From Litomosoides sigmodontis (Eukaryota > Nematoda > Chromadorea > Rhabditida > Onchocercidae): 64,000 bases of DNA. The stretch spans positions 7,545,823 through 7,609,822 of the forward strand of contig OY718803.1 in the NCBI GenBank assembly GCA_963070105.1. The letters run 5' to 3'. Below the pieces are notes generated by a model that ran no database searches, was not told where the DNA came from, and saw nothing but the letters and a program-made list of their open reading frames with translations. This document shows, in pieces, positions 29,603 to 44,386 of the stretch; the stretch's first letter is position 1, and each line of letters begins with the position of its first letter. The position numbers were made by a program, and so were the translations under genes.

Positions 29603-31074
29603 TAAGAGTGGCTTCGTTCTCAGTCGTAGTAGAGTCAATCCTACCAAATAAGCATTTCAGTTTTATCTTACAATGTAAACAAATACGTAGGAGCAATGAG
29701 GAACGACACCCTAACAGAATTATTCAAAAATGCTTTTTTTTAGAGCAACAAAGTCATACATTACCTTTAATTAACGTTAAGGATTTTCAAAAAGATTGAA
29801 AATCGTTAAATTTTTAAATTATCGATTGATTGGCAAGTATCCCCCACGCCTTTCACCACAGCATTTCATTCAATATCATGGCAATATGCAAAAATTTTCA
29901 ATTGTTCAAATTATTCAATCACTTCCACTACAATTTTATGAGTAATAAGAAGTTTATAGGGAAATAAGCAGAATAAAATTGAATGAAACTAATTCAAATG
30001 AGTTGTTCAGATTTTTAAGATTTAGAAAATTACCTCTTTTTTTTCTTCATCGCTTCTGTCGGAGGTTGTTTTCGTCTTCAAATGGGCGGTAAAATAAAAG
30101 TTCGGAAAAATTTTTGATTTATATGCCTGTGGTTGGTTAGATTGTTGTGCGTTGCGTTTAATACTGTCTCTCCTTTGTTTTACTGTTTGATGCTTTTGAA
30201 ATAAGAAGTTGTCATTTCTTCCAACTCACCCAATTTCACTTTACTTAAATTTTGGAAGAAAAATTATTAATTGCAATTAAATATAAAAATTAAATGTTAA
30301 AATATCAAATAAGTTCTGTTGGCAGAACAAGCGAGCGAACGGAGACATTTTTCATTACATCAGCCATTCAAGTCGGGTGGTACTGTCGTACTGTTCCGAC
30401 CTTAACAAATTGTATGTATTTAGATCCCATCAATCTGAATATTACATTCTGCTTACACCAATTATAATTAAAATGTTGGTTTAATTAACTAAAATGCCAA
30501 TACAAAGGGATAATTGAATTATTCATCAATTAATTGGTATGCCACGGGGAAAGGATACCTAAACGTTTCATCGCCGTTTTTCTACGATCTTACAACTTAC
30601 ATTCATTTTAAACAGCTAATTATTGAGTAATTAAGTGATTGTTGAAGTGGATTATTCAAAAAAAGTTTGAGAAAGAAAGAATTATCGAAAGTTTTTTTCA
30701 ACATTTATTTCATTGTTGATAATCAAATTAATTAATGCATGAATGCAATTCGAAACGAAAAAGAAAAATTAACTTTGTAATTGATCGTACAAAAATGTTT
30801 GCGTTAATTAACTGACGAATTAATAGATACGTAGAGAGCTACATATTTATATCAAAATTATTATCTAAATTACTCTCTTATTTGTTTTGAAATTAAAAAA
30901 TTAAAATTATTTTGACACTGTGAACAGATGGAAAAAAACATAAAAAAGTTAATTAATTGTAGGGCATTCTTGGAGCTATCAAAAAGCTACGATTGGAATT
31001 GCTTGACAAATTGTTGAACTGTCATTTGTTGTTGTCGCTCATTTTAATTTTTATTCATGCAGTGGGAGAAGAGA

Positions 31075-31395
31075 ATAATTAATAATAATTAATAATAATA
31101 ATTAATAATAATAATTAATATTAATAATTAATAATAATAATTAATAATAATAATTAATAATAATAATTAATAATAATAATTAATAATAATAATTAATAAT
31201 AATAATTAATAATAATAATTAATAATAATAATTAATAATAATAATTAATAATAATAATTAATAATAATAATTAATAATAATAATTAATAATAATAATTAA
31301 TAATAATAATTAATAATAATAATTAATAATAATAATTAATAATAATAATTAATAATAATAATAATTGATAATAATAATTAGTAATAATAATAATA
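31075..31395. repeat. 13-bp AT-only minisatellite
   Basis: About 22 head-to-tail copies of a 13-nt unit (AATTAATAATAAT and rotations), nearly homogeneous in the centre and decaying into TAA repeats on the right. The unit looks like a TAA triplet run with one duplicated T, so this minisatellite probably arose from a triplet array. Confidence 0.9.
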
Positions 31396-32059
31396 AATAT
31401 AGTAATAATAAAACACTAGGCGACTTAAATAATTTGTAAGCTTGAAAGATTGAATTTATACAGCCCATTTGCTGAGATCATGAACATAGATGGCGATTAC
31501 TCTAAATTTGCAACACATTCAATACGAGGTCACTTATTGTGTTCGCGGTTTGGAGTTCACTAAAAAAACAGCAAACGACTTAATAGTTCGCCTTAAGCCA
31601 AGACCGGAAGACTCGTATTAAATGCTGGGAACTGTCCTAAAATGAAAAAGAAACAAATTGAAATACTTAAAGATGATGAAATATCCATTTCAAGGTTATT
31701 ATCGCTTTTTTATTTGTAACGTTCGACGACTCATAAATTCAAAATTCAAATAATTACATTGCAGGAAAATGAAATCGAAGTCATTGCAATAAACGCTGCA
31801 ACGAGCAGATATTCCACTATACTATTTCAATAGATTTCTAACTGATAGCATTTAATTTTAGTTTATTTCGCAAATAAAATAGAACAAGAAACGGTTGAGA
31901 AACGGTTAATTTCAGTTTAATTTCGCAATAAAAGAACATATTACTTTAATTTCGCAATCAATTCTCACACTCTTTTTCTAATTTACTTGAAAAAATCTGA
32001 TGCAATCACTAAGTTTCAACTTCTTGAAATCAGCAAAAATAATTTTAGTTTGAGTTTTG

Positions 32060-32109
32060 TTTAATTAGATAATCAAGCAGCGGCCGCGATGTTTGATTAT
32101 CTAATTAAA
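32060..32109. promoter_or_regulatory. 17-bp perfect palindrome with GATA and TAAT cores
   Basis: Left arm TTTAATTAGATAATCAA (32060-32076) and right arm 32093-32109 are exact reverse complements. They flank a 16-nt GC-rich loop containing GCGGCCGC. Each arm carries a TAATTA homeodomain core and an AGATAA GATA core. Confidence 0.55.
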
Positions 32110-33166
32110 TTTTATTTAATTGTCAATTTTATTTGTAATATTCAAAACTTCTAGATGAAATTTTTTGGCAGCTTTCCTTTTTCTGTTTATGCCCGTCAGT
32201 TTATGGCTGTGATTTTAACCACTGAACTTAGTTCATATTTCAATTCAATTTTTGCGTAGTTACTAAATTACCTGAAATTTTCGGCGTATCAACCATCAGA
32301 ACGTCGGACGTTTGTTAAGGCAAAAACTAATTTCACGTTTTTCATTCAAAAATTAGTTAAACATAGAGCACTTAAAGTAGCTGTCACAATTCAATACGAA
32401 GGAATGACTTGGGAGCAACAGATCAATGTGAAAAGGAAGAAGTGAAATTTAGGCTAATCTGGCAATTGCTCTCGAAAGGAACGCGCAGAAATGAAATTTA
32501 TAAAGTGCCGAACGTTTGATAGGCACAGTCGAGGAACTGTAATTTCCATTAATGAAAGTTATTGTTCGCTTTCACTGAATTCCCTTCAACTAAAGTAACT
32601 AAAACACAATTCATGAACAGTTCACAAAGAGGTCGAAGAGTTTTGTTGCGATTTAAGTATTTAGGAAATTCAGATTTAAATAGTTCTTTTACTCAAATGT
32701 AAGAATTTTTATGAACGCACGCACTTCATTGAGATGTTGAAAAGTAAAGTAAAACTGTAATTACGTCGCTGACCGATCAATTTCAAAATGTGTACAAAAC
32801 GATTATATTATAAATTGTATAGGTTGAGGCTTTCGAATAATGTGATAATTAATAATATTGATTAATTAACAGTAAAGTTAGCGCATCCATCTCAATTATA
32901 TTGTTTTTGGAACTGCTCAGCACCTAAAATTGAAATTTTCCGGCTGCAACTCGTGTTTTTAACTGTTACCTTTTTCCATTTATTTTTTAATAACTTCAAA
33001 AAGGAATTAAATTTTAAAGGCTAGCACGAAGTTATAATATAATTATTAAATAATTGAAAGGAAGAAAGATTTTTGAATTAACAATATCCAATTAAATTTC
33101 CATATTCGACAAAATATCTCAGCAAACATCAAAGTAGTATCTGACAAACATTTCACTTCAGAAATT

Positions 33167-33320
33167 TATAAAAGTGGAGAAGTTGGGAGGCGTAGGGCAG
33201 TCGTTGAGCCGAGTGATATCCATCGCACTGAGCAGACCGAACGTCAATAAGTCCGTCGGTCAGTTGCCATGGTGCAGGTGTTTCGTACGTCGTGTCGCAC
33301 CACTACCTTGAGCGCATGCT
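33167..33320 (+). promoter_or_regulatory. TATA-type core promoter with candidate short first exon
   Basis: A canonical TATAAAAG at 33167-33174 is followed about 30 bp later by GCAGTCG (initiator-like). A markedly GC-rich stretch then contains TTGCCATGG, giving Met-Val-Gln, and CAG|GTGTTT as a possible donor at about 33278. This would be a three-codon first coding exon with a distant remainder. No downstream exon could be proven, so host gene and even transcription are inferred. Confidence 0.35.
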
Positions 33321-35315
33321 TGTTCCACTCTTCTCAAATTTCATTGAAACTCATTCTCGCCATTTTTTAAGCTTTAAGGAAAATTTTCATTGTTTAAATT
33401 AATTTCAAAGATTTATAAGCGAGTGAAATGGATGATATTTCTGTGCATTCACTTCTCCCTTTTGTCCTATAAAAAAATTTACTCGCTAAATAAAGGCGCA
33501 TCTGACGATCGATTAATTGTTGGAGAAGCGCAAGAAATACCCAAACATTTCATTCCAACCTTTTTCCTGTATTTTAGACGCTTCGACAGTTTTGTGAATT
33601 TCATAGCTTTTTTTTCCCCAAAAATTTCGTTTCGATTAAAAGCAAAGAATTTCCAAGGTCATAATTTCAACGAAAGTACGAAAATATTGCCAATTGTAAT
33701 CTTTTCAAAGATTCTAATTTCAAGTTTTTGGCAGTCTCAAACTGTTCCATTTTTATATTTGACGTCATCAGTAGATGAGCTTTAAAGCTTTTGAAATTAA
33801 TGTCAATATTTAAAATTTGCTTCTTAGTAAAAAATGGGCATTTTTTTTTGGCTAGCAATATTTTCTCAAAGGACTTTTAGCTTCGATAATTAATTTCAAC
33901 CAATCTGAATTGCTAAATTCAATTGTTACTATTCATCGCTATCAATAACCTTTCGAATGATAAAGATAGCCAAAAATTTTTTGCTTTGCTTTTAGCTCTG
34001 TAAAATCCTTTAAAAAGTTTATTTCAATGCTTTTAACAAGTTTACTGTCAATTTGAAATTGAATGTGACAATCACTAATTAGGATAATGCTATTTAATTG
34101 AACTATTCTTGCTAGATTTCAGCACAAAATAACTTTTCACCATTCAACACTATGAAAAGTCAAAAATGCAACTTGCATGCATATTTTAATAAACAATTAA
34201 TTACAAATCTAATTACAGTAGTCGCCAGAAAGCAATAATAAGGCCATTCTGTGAAAGCAATTAAAAAATATTAGCTTTTGTCGGAACCGCTTATACCTAT
34301 CGCCCATGTGCTTCACAGGAAGAACAGTGATTGTCGCGGTGTCTTTGAGGTAACTATCGTACAGCAACGAGAAATGTATGCGTTCAAATGTCGTAAAATT
34401 CAGAAATGAAGGAATGTTATTGAATAAAACGGTGAAATGTTGAGAAGGAATTGTTCTTTGCATGTGTTCTTCCAAGTTCACTCATTCTGGAAATTTCGGC
34501 ATGAAACGAACCATTTATTAGTCAATAAAATTTTAATTCATTCGCTAAATGAATTAAATTCTGCTTTTTAGCAACACAAAATACATAGACTAATTAAATC
34601 TCTCCATCGTATTACAATATCTGAAGAAGTGAAGTTTTCAAGATATTTTAGAGATGAATTTAAAAAATAAAAAATTTATGCGAAAATAATAAGGAGGATG
34701 AAAAGATGGGAACAAAATGCCTGAGCTTAAGAATAGTAACTAATTAGTGCATGTGAGTGCTAATTGTTAATTAGCAACTTTAAATTTCATCATTTAAATT
34801 AAAAAATATCAATAGAAAATGTGAGAAAAGAGAAGAGAAAGCAAATTATTACAATTTAAATGAGTAAATACAAGCATTTTACAAAATCCTGAGCTTATTA
34901 ACAATTGAAATTTTTAATAGTATCACATGGAAGAATCATTTCAAATGCGCCCTTATCTGTTTGGACAGTCTTGAAATGAACTAATACTGTATGAGCTCGT
35001 CGGGTAGAAGAAAGTAAATTCTTACCTAAATATTGAACAGGATTGTTTTGTACAACGAAGTGAATTCTGATGGACGAGGAAGACCCGCAACAGAAGTTGC
35101 AACAACGAAATTTTATGCTTGAGCTTTATCGAAGAAAAATGAGAAAAAAGAGCGTTGTTACCGTCAAATTTTCGACTTATCAAAATTTCATTTCTAAATT
35201 AGCGAAATACTTTTGCACAGTGATGTACTAATTTTGTTTTAACAGTTTGATTGGTATAAAAGTTTTCGAAAAGTTTTTGTAAAAGAAAACTGCGCAATGG
35301 AATTTGCAAAATTTA

Positions 35316-38087
<2,772 letters not shown>

Positions 38088-38558
38088 CTGGAAGTGCAGA
38101 AATAGATTGTGAAATAGCAAAACACTTCAACCAACAATTCCTCTTCCTATTTATTTTCCGCTTGAAAAATACCACGCGGTGCTGCCGTTCGGTTCAAGCT
38201 TGTCTTCCTTCATAAGCGTAAATCACACTGCTAATCAATCTAATTAGGTGAGTGATGATGATGATGATTGTCTAAATTTAATGAAATTTTCATTAATCAT
38301 CATCGTACTTGCTACTAACTGCACAATTTGGAGCAAGTAACCTTTAACCTTGAACCTTAGAAAATTTTCAATTTATAAAAACTTTCTTCCTAAATTCCAC
38401 CTTTTTTTCTCAGTTTCTCTTTTTTGTAAGAAAGTGAGTTACCTGAGTGGCAGTGAAACGATTAGTGCTGTTGTGATTACCGGTTCTGTTGCCGATCATT
38501 TCATGCATTGCACTTCGTTGAAATGTTCTCCTCTCCTTCCCTACAACGAACGAAGCAA

Positions 38559-38630
38559 CGGTTCAGCGGTTCAGCGGTTCAACGGTTCGGCGGTTCAGCG
38601 GTTCAGTGGTTCAGCGGTTCAGCGGTTCAG
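38559..38630. repeat. 8-bp minisatellite (CGGTTCAG)9
   Basis: Nine tandem units of CGGTTCAG with four single-base variants. The GC-rich tract stands out from AT-rich flanks. The plus-strand open frame through it (38350-38733) shows no other coding sign. Confidence 0.9.
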
Positions 38631-39170
38631 CGGTGAAGAAGGCAGGAAAGTTGGACCGTTTCTGACACAGTTCTTTGTCGACGTTTTTATCACTGAAGAA
38701 AATGCAGCAAAATCGGTGAGCCAATATGAGTGAGTGCTGCGAGTGGTGCCACATCAATTAATTCATTCCATCATAGTAGCAATTGCTCACTTCCATCATT
38801 CCACACCATCACTTCCTCCTGAATTATGCTAATTAGCAGTGAAGGAACCTCGCAACGTAGCATTCGCTAATAATTGGAGCAAAATGTTGGCAAGCTTTTC
38901 TGGAATATATCACTTGTAGCAATAATTATTGAATCACTGCAATATATTAGTAAAATACAAGTAAAAATTCAAATTTTCAGATAGCTTAAAATTTGGTTGA
39001 ATTTATTAAATAAGGAAATTTTGCAGGAAAATTGTTCAGCAAAGTTTGCTAACAATCTATCTCAATGATTATTAGTAAAGAGTTTCATCACTACGAACCT
39101 ATTCCTTTCTATTTACTATAAAAATGCACGCATGTATGTACCGTACCATACACGTGTGACGTGTGTTTAC

Positions 39171-39192
39171 GTGTGTGTGTGTGTGTGTGTGT
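39171..39192. repeat. (GT)11 microsatellite
   Basis: Uninterrupted GT dinucleotide run, preceded by degenerate GTGTG-rich sequence from 39155. Confidence 0.9.
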
Positions 39193-39359
39193 CGATCTAT
39201 CACGCTGTCTGTCTATGATGGAAATGTATGCGAGAGTGCATTTTATAAAAACAAAAAAACGAAGAAGGTGAAAAAATTGTTGCTTGATGATTGAGGGATA
39301 ACCGACATACGTATACATCACAATTGTTGCCCATTCTGTGCCATAAACAATTTAAAAAC

Positions 39360-39386
39360 AAAAAAAAAAAAAAAAAAAAAAAAAAA
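39360..39386. repeat. Poly(A) run of 27
   Basis: Homopolymer A tract. No adjoining coding sequence or target-site duplication was seen that would mark a retrocopy insertion. Confidence 0.9.
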
Positions 39387-40545
39387 CGAATTCAAAGATA
39401 CTTTAAACTTTCTCGATCAAATGGAATTGGTCTTCTAACCTCCATATTTCCATTTCTACTTTTCTCCATTAAAATAGCACAATGTGATTATTTCCCATCA
39501 AACGATGAGAAATTTGCTTCAAACAACAAATTTGATATCAATTTGTTATCGTTTTTTTTTCTTACGTTGAAATAAATTACTACTTAATGGCTGAGCAAAC
39601 AAACGTTACTGCGCGTATAATATAACTTTAAATATTTTATCAAATTAGTAAAATTACTAAGCGCACTGATATTTGCATACTTCAATGAGATTCCAGGAAC
39701 TTCTTCTCGTCATCATCATCATCACCATCATAAACCTTTCTGCTGATAAACTATTTCAAATTTCATCTTTTCATTTTTTTTAAAGCTCTTTCAGACTACA
39801 ATTAATGGCCATAGCTTACTTAGCCACATTTTACAAAAATCTTCCCGAGGCAGCAGGAACAGCACGAGCAGAGGTTGCGATGATTACTTCATAGTTGCAC
39901 TCTTCCAGCAAAATTAAGCCTTCCATTTGCTGTCCTACTTTTGGTAAGAAAAGTGAAGGAAAAAAAGGAGGAAGGTGAAAAGTTTGATCGTAGAAGTGAT
40001 CCCAATGCATCGATGTAAAGACAAAACTTGTAAAAATCATAGCAGGAAATTTTTGAATTGAAAAATTAACGTTCGATATGCATCAGTTAGATATTCATAT
40101 AATTAGCAGTTAAATATTCCAACCTTAAAATTTGAAGCTTAAAAAATTGATACCTTTGCACAACGATTTACCCTTCAAAATTAGGCTTTATGCTATAAGA
40201 AATAAACGTGTCATTAATTTTTAATTATTTAACTCAAATGATAAACTAACAAAAAGTGCAAAAATAAGCGCACATAATATGTCTTATGCATGGATAGGTG
40301 GGAAGAAGTAAATTTCAAAAAGAAGGAGTGAAATGAAATACTCGAGTGTTAGCTTGAATTCTCAACAGATTGCTGAGAAAGAAGTCAGTAATGGAATTGG
40401 TGAAAGTGGAGTAGGAAGATAGGAAGTGGGACAGTGGAAAGTTCTGATGACGATGAAAATAGTTTAAACTTTTATCAGTGCCCCACCCATTAATAAATGT
40501 AACTGATCGTTTATCACTTACAGCTCTCATGTCGCAATCACAAAA

Positions 40546-40597
40546 GTGATATCACTGATATCGCTTCAATGAATGATCGTTATGTTTGTGATATCAC
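40546..40597. promoter_or_regulatory. Paired GTGATATCAC palindromes
   Basis: Two exact copies of the 10-bp palindrome GTGATATCAC (40546-40555 and 40588-40597), with a half-site TGATATCG between them. The spacing is four helical turns (42 bp). Binding protein unknown. Confidence 0.35.
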
Positions 40598-42249
40598 GTA
40601 TGCTAATAAATCTAATCTTCCATCCAACATTTCGTCATTAATGTGTTGTCTCAATTTTCAAATAAAATTTGAAATTGTAAAAAATTAAATAGAATCGAAG
40701 AATGGAAATTTTCAATGTGCAATTTTAATATTAAGCATGTAGCATGCTTAACATTAAAACATGTATTTATCAAAATAGTTATATACATTTATCAAAATAG
40801 TTATGAAAGTATAAGAGGATGAGTGAGAAGAGGAAAGGGATAGATAGAGAGAGACAGAGGAAAAAGGAGAGAGAGAGAGAGGGAGGAGGTGGAAACGCTG
40901 ACAACGAATTTATTAAATTTATCTTTGCATATATATCAAACAATCTAAAGATGATATACATAATTGTATAATTGTGGTGCAATGTAACGCTCCACTGAAC
41001 GCCGTCGTTGCTCATTTCGAGAATTGTAATTTTTTTTTTCGAAAAAAGTGGAATTGCAAAAACATGGCCTGTTGTTAAGTAATTGTAGGCAGCAAGTTTA
41101 ATTGATCTTTTGGGAAGATTGAAGGTGAGGATCGGGGAAAAGCGAGAGTGCTGGAGGAGAGGATGGAGGAAGACGAAAGAGGGAGGAAAAGTAGGCGAAA
41201 GTTGTTGGAGAAGAAAAAACCTAATAGATCATTCCTTTATTTAAAATAAAAATTTTTGTACAATTGTTAAGCAGAGGGGAAGAATTGGAAAAGGGGAAAT
41301 TGAGGGTTATAGATGTGAAAATGATTGAATGGACGATGGAAATATTACGGAATTACGAGTTTTTCAGGCTTTGGGAAGGTCACTTCTTCGTTTGCCATGG
41401 CCACTACCCTCGCCTATATGTAAAGCAACGAATTAATAAATTCCAAAAATGATAATCGGGTTTGTTGCGCACCATTGATGATGGTTGAGTGAAGTGAGTT
41501 AAGTCGGCGACAATTTTTCCTCTGCTCTTCCTGCCACTCCTATTATTGTTATTTTGTTGTTGTTGTTTAGTTACAGTTTTCGATGAATAAATATTTCCAC
41601 TGAAATAGTATTACAATAAGTGACGCTACAGCAGCTGTCCTCATTTACAGGTATACTTTCGGTGCGCAAAAATTAATTGTAAATATGCATAGTAAAAGAA
41701 TAAACTTTAATAATTCATAGACTGCTAAATTTAAAAAGATTAGAAATATCATTTCACAACTGATTTAAAGTTAGTTTAAAAAAATCCGCCAAACAAAGAT
41801 TACTTATTCGGAAATGAGACAGTTACTTTCAACTTCAACTCAAACAAAAACAAGGCAACAAGAATTATTAGCGCAATATGAATGAGTCATAGTCGGCCAC
41901 TTGAAATGTTGTAAATTCAAATTTTAACGTCTAACATCAATGACTATATCATATATCTTAAAAACCTGACTGAACTAATCAAACCAATCATTCAAGAGCA
42001 TTATATGCTCTTAAAAATGATACGCAAAAAAAGAAATTGTATTTACAAAACTGAAAAAAAAGCGTTTTCTGTTTAATCGATTGAAATTCCCAAAAAAAAA
42101 AATTCTTCTCGTTTGAACGATAATTTGTCTAATTTATTTGTATTGTACGAAGTAAATTAAAAATATGCCGACAAAATTATAAAAATTTGAATGCAAACAA
42201 CGACAAATCCACTACTAATATTATAAACGAACACTTGCCTTTTTTTTTC

Positions 42250-42568
42250 GCTTCTGTCAGATTACAGGTAAGTATGTGTTTGCTTGGCTTCTGTCAGATT
42301 ACAGGTAAGTATATGTTTGCTTAGCTTCTGTCAGATTACAGGTAAGTATATGTTTGCTTAGCTTCTGTCAGATTACAGGTAAGTATGTGTTTGCTTGGCT
42401 TCTGTCAGATTACAGGTAAGTATGTGTTTGCTTGGCTTCTGTCAGATTACAGGTAAGTATGTGTTTGCTTGGCTTCTGTCAGATTACAGGTAAGTATATG
42501 TTTGCTTAGCTTCTGTCAGATTACAGGTAAGTATGTGTTTGCTTGGCTTCTGTCAGATTACAGGTATG
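42250..42568 (+). repeat. 37-bp tandem array; each unit has a 3' and a 5' splice-site consensus
   Basis: Eight complete units and one partial unit of 37 bp. Each contains a pyrimidine-rich CTTCTGTCAG acceptor, the heptamer ATTACAG and the near-perfect nematode donor GTAAGTATG. Units come in two forms that differ at two linked positions (GTATGTG...TTG versus GTATATG...TTA), in the order G A A G G G A G. The last unit breaks off after GTATGG. On the plus strand this reads as serial ATTACAG microexons. Host gene unknown. Confidence 0.92.
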
Positions 42569-42869
42569 GAGAGTCGGAGGCTATCCGAGTGCACCTTCTT
42601 CACGGCATTTCCTCAAGTTTGCTTCTTCATCTTACCTCTGGACGACAAAACGTGCAAGCAATTTCAACTGCTTTCTCCGTTCAATTAATTCATTTCACAG
42701 AAATTTGCATAAAGAGATTCCTAGAACATTAATAACTAATAATTACATTCGAGAAAGAAAGAGAAAGAGGGAGAGAGGAAGAGAAACAAAAGTGACAAAG
42801 ATAGCAACTGCTAAATGGGCCGTAAATTCATAAGTTGACAGTCACCTTTTCAACACCGTTCTTTTTCAG

Positions 42870-42919
42870 CGGATCGTTTAATGGAACTGTGTGCGTCCGT
42901 CCAGGCAGAACTAAATAAG
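42870..42919 (+). other. Orphan coding exon (helical segment)
   Basis: After a strong TTTTTCAG acceptor, a 50-nt block reads DRLMELCASVQAELNK and ends at AAG|GTTTCT. It enters at phase 2 and leaves at phase 0. The reading is amphipathic-helical and less AT-rich than its surroundings. I cannot attach it to any flanking exon or family. It lies 300 bp downstream of the 37-bp array, on the same strand. Confidence 0.35.
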
Positions 42920-43942
42920 GTTTCTTTTGAAATCATTTGATATGATGCCTTAACAACAGTACATTTTACAAGTTTAACAATTTTCAAATGAATTCGGTTT
43001 AAATTTTCTTTGGAAATTTCCTTTCTTGTGTAAAGAACGACATCATATTAATATTAGGTTTTTAACTGCTATTTTGTACGTTAATTTAATTACTGTCGTT
43101 TCATTTGCCGCCAAAAAATCATTTTATATAATATGTTGACATTGCTGAGTGAAACTAATTAATATCGAAGAAATTAAAATATTATTATATTTGTGGGAAC
43201 GGGCGATTGCTCCACCCGAAGTGTATCATTCAAATTCGGTAGTTTCAAATTTGGTAGAATTGAACAGTTATCACAGACTATAACAGAGTTTGTTCACTTC
43301 TTCAGTGCAAAAACCGAATTAACTAAATTATCAGCAAACTAAGTTAGACCGAAATGCACAGGTGCCAGGAGACAATTGATAATCAATTGGCAATTCATCA
43401 ATATCCAAAGTTTCAAGAAAAATCCTTTTAAAAAATGCAAATGTGCATGTTTGTGACTCACGCAGTATTGTAGCGTCACAGATCAAACATTATATTTTCC
43501 CAATGAATCTTTACCAAGAAATTTAATAAAATTCCTTCCGAAAGTGAAAATTTATTCAATGAAAGTTTATAAACTACAACTTACCTGTGTGCCTAAAAAG
43601 AAATTGAAATTTTAGAAACGTACAATTTTTACGATTGATTAAGTGATCATTTTAATTTTAAAAAGCATTAACGCTGATATTTCTGATAAAATTTTATGAA
43701 AAAAAGATTGCAAAGCAGAAGAGAACACATAAAAAAGGGAAAATGAAGCTCCGAAAAGAAAATCAAAAAGCTGCCAACGACAAACAGTTCGAATTTAAAT
43801 CTCGAAATTGTTACGCAAAATATTGTTTGTACTTTTATATCAAACAGTGGAATACATTGAAATGCAAAGTATGCACATTCTCTATTAGTATACGATGTTT
43901 TCAATCGGATTTCAGGAATTTTTCCTGAAAAGAATCTCAATT

Positions 43943-44386
43943 CTATTTCTGTGAGGGACCCATTAAGACATCATCATCATCGTCCTCCGACGGCAAATGA
44001 CCTTCGCAAACCGTCGCTTTCCGCGCTTTCGTTCGTCCAATGCACTTTTCTTTCCACTCTTCTCTTTCCATTCTACGACAGACTGTCAGCTGTTTGAGGA
44101 GAAGCTTAGTACCTTTTTGATGTTCATTTTCCGTTAAGTGTAATGATTTCAGGAACAGCCACAATTCCGTTTCCGTTGGAAATTCATCATCTGACGTGAT
44201 GTTCCTCAGAGGGGACGTTGTTATTCGATACTTAAATTGACAACAAATATCATCGCCTTCCTCCTTTCTGCAGTTCTTGCAGAACTACCCTTCCTGATCC
44301 GGATTTCCTGTTTAGAAACACCGACGAACACTTCTTTTTCGATGATTAGGAGAAACAGCAAATCTCTCTTCGCTGAAGGGTAGCAT
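43943..44386 (-). CDS. Small uncharacterised Cys-containing, Asp-tailed protein
   Basis: Two minus-strand exons (44386-44330 and 44284-43943) separated by a 45-nt intron give 132 residues. The N-terminus is basic (NHRKRS). A cysteine cluster FCKNCR...DDICC follows, then FPTETELWLFLKSL, a helical Lys-rich middle (two Cys) and an acidic tail with five consecutive Asp. Codon content is much less AT-rich than the flanking DNA, and the segment is uninterrupted after the acceptor GGTAG, which supports coding. I do not recognise the family; the Cys pairs might bind zinc. The short first exon and the minimal intron are the least secure parts. Confidence 0.45.

Larger units (their letters stand above)
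28812..35315. other. Gene-poor interval with a promoter-like island and repeats
   Basis: 6.5 kb with no confidently recognised gene. It holds a CT-rich tract near 29538-29600, a 13-bp AT minisatellite at 31075-31395, a 17-bp palindrome at 32060-32109 and a TATA-containing GC-rich island at 33167-33320. Open frames at 33390-33785 (+) and 34209-34481 (-) are not splice-supported. Confidence 0.5.
38088..42249. other. Intergenic and repeat-rich interval
   Basis: This should contain the undetermined first exon(s) of the Knirps-like receptor, read right to left. One candidate start is an ATG on the minus strand near 38210 (MKEDKLEPNGSTA), but its donors do not fit the phase of the next exon. Otherwise repeats and AT-rich DNA, with no gene recognised. 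Confidence 0.45.

Noticed and set aside
29465..29696. Arg/Glu-rich open frames on the minus strand
   Set aside because: Produced by the CT-rich simple repeat.
33390..33785. 131-residue plus-strand open frame
   Set aside because: Phe/Ile/Lys-rich with AT-driven composition and no homology; likely chance.
34209..34481. 90-residue minus-strand open frame after a TTTCCAG acceptor
   Set aside because: The acceptor is followed by an in-frame stop before the frame opens, and no partner exon or family was recognised.
38350..38733. 127-residue open frame with repeated SAVQRF
   Set aside because: The repeat is just the 8-bp minisatellite read through; flanks look non-coding.
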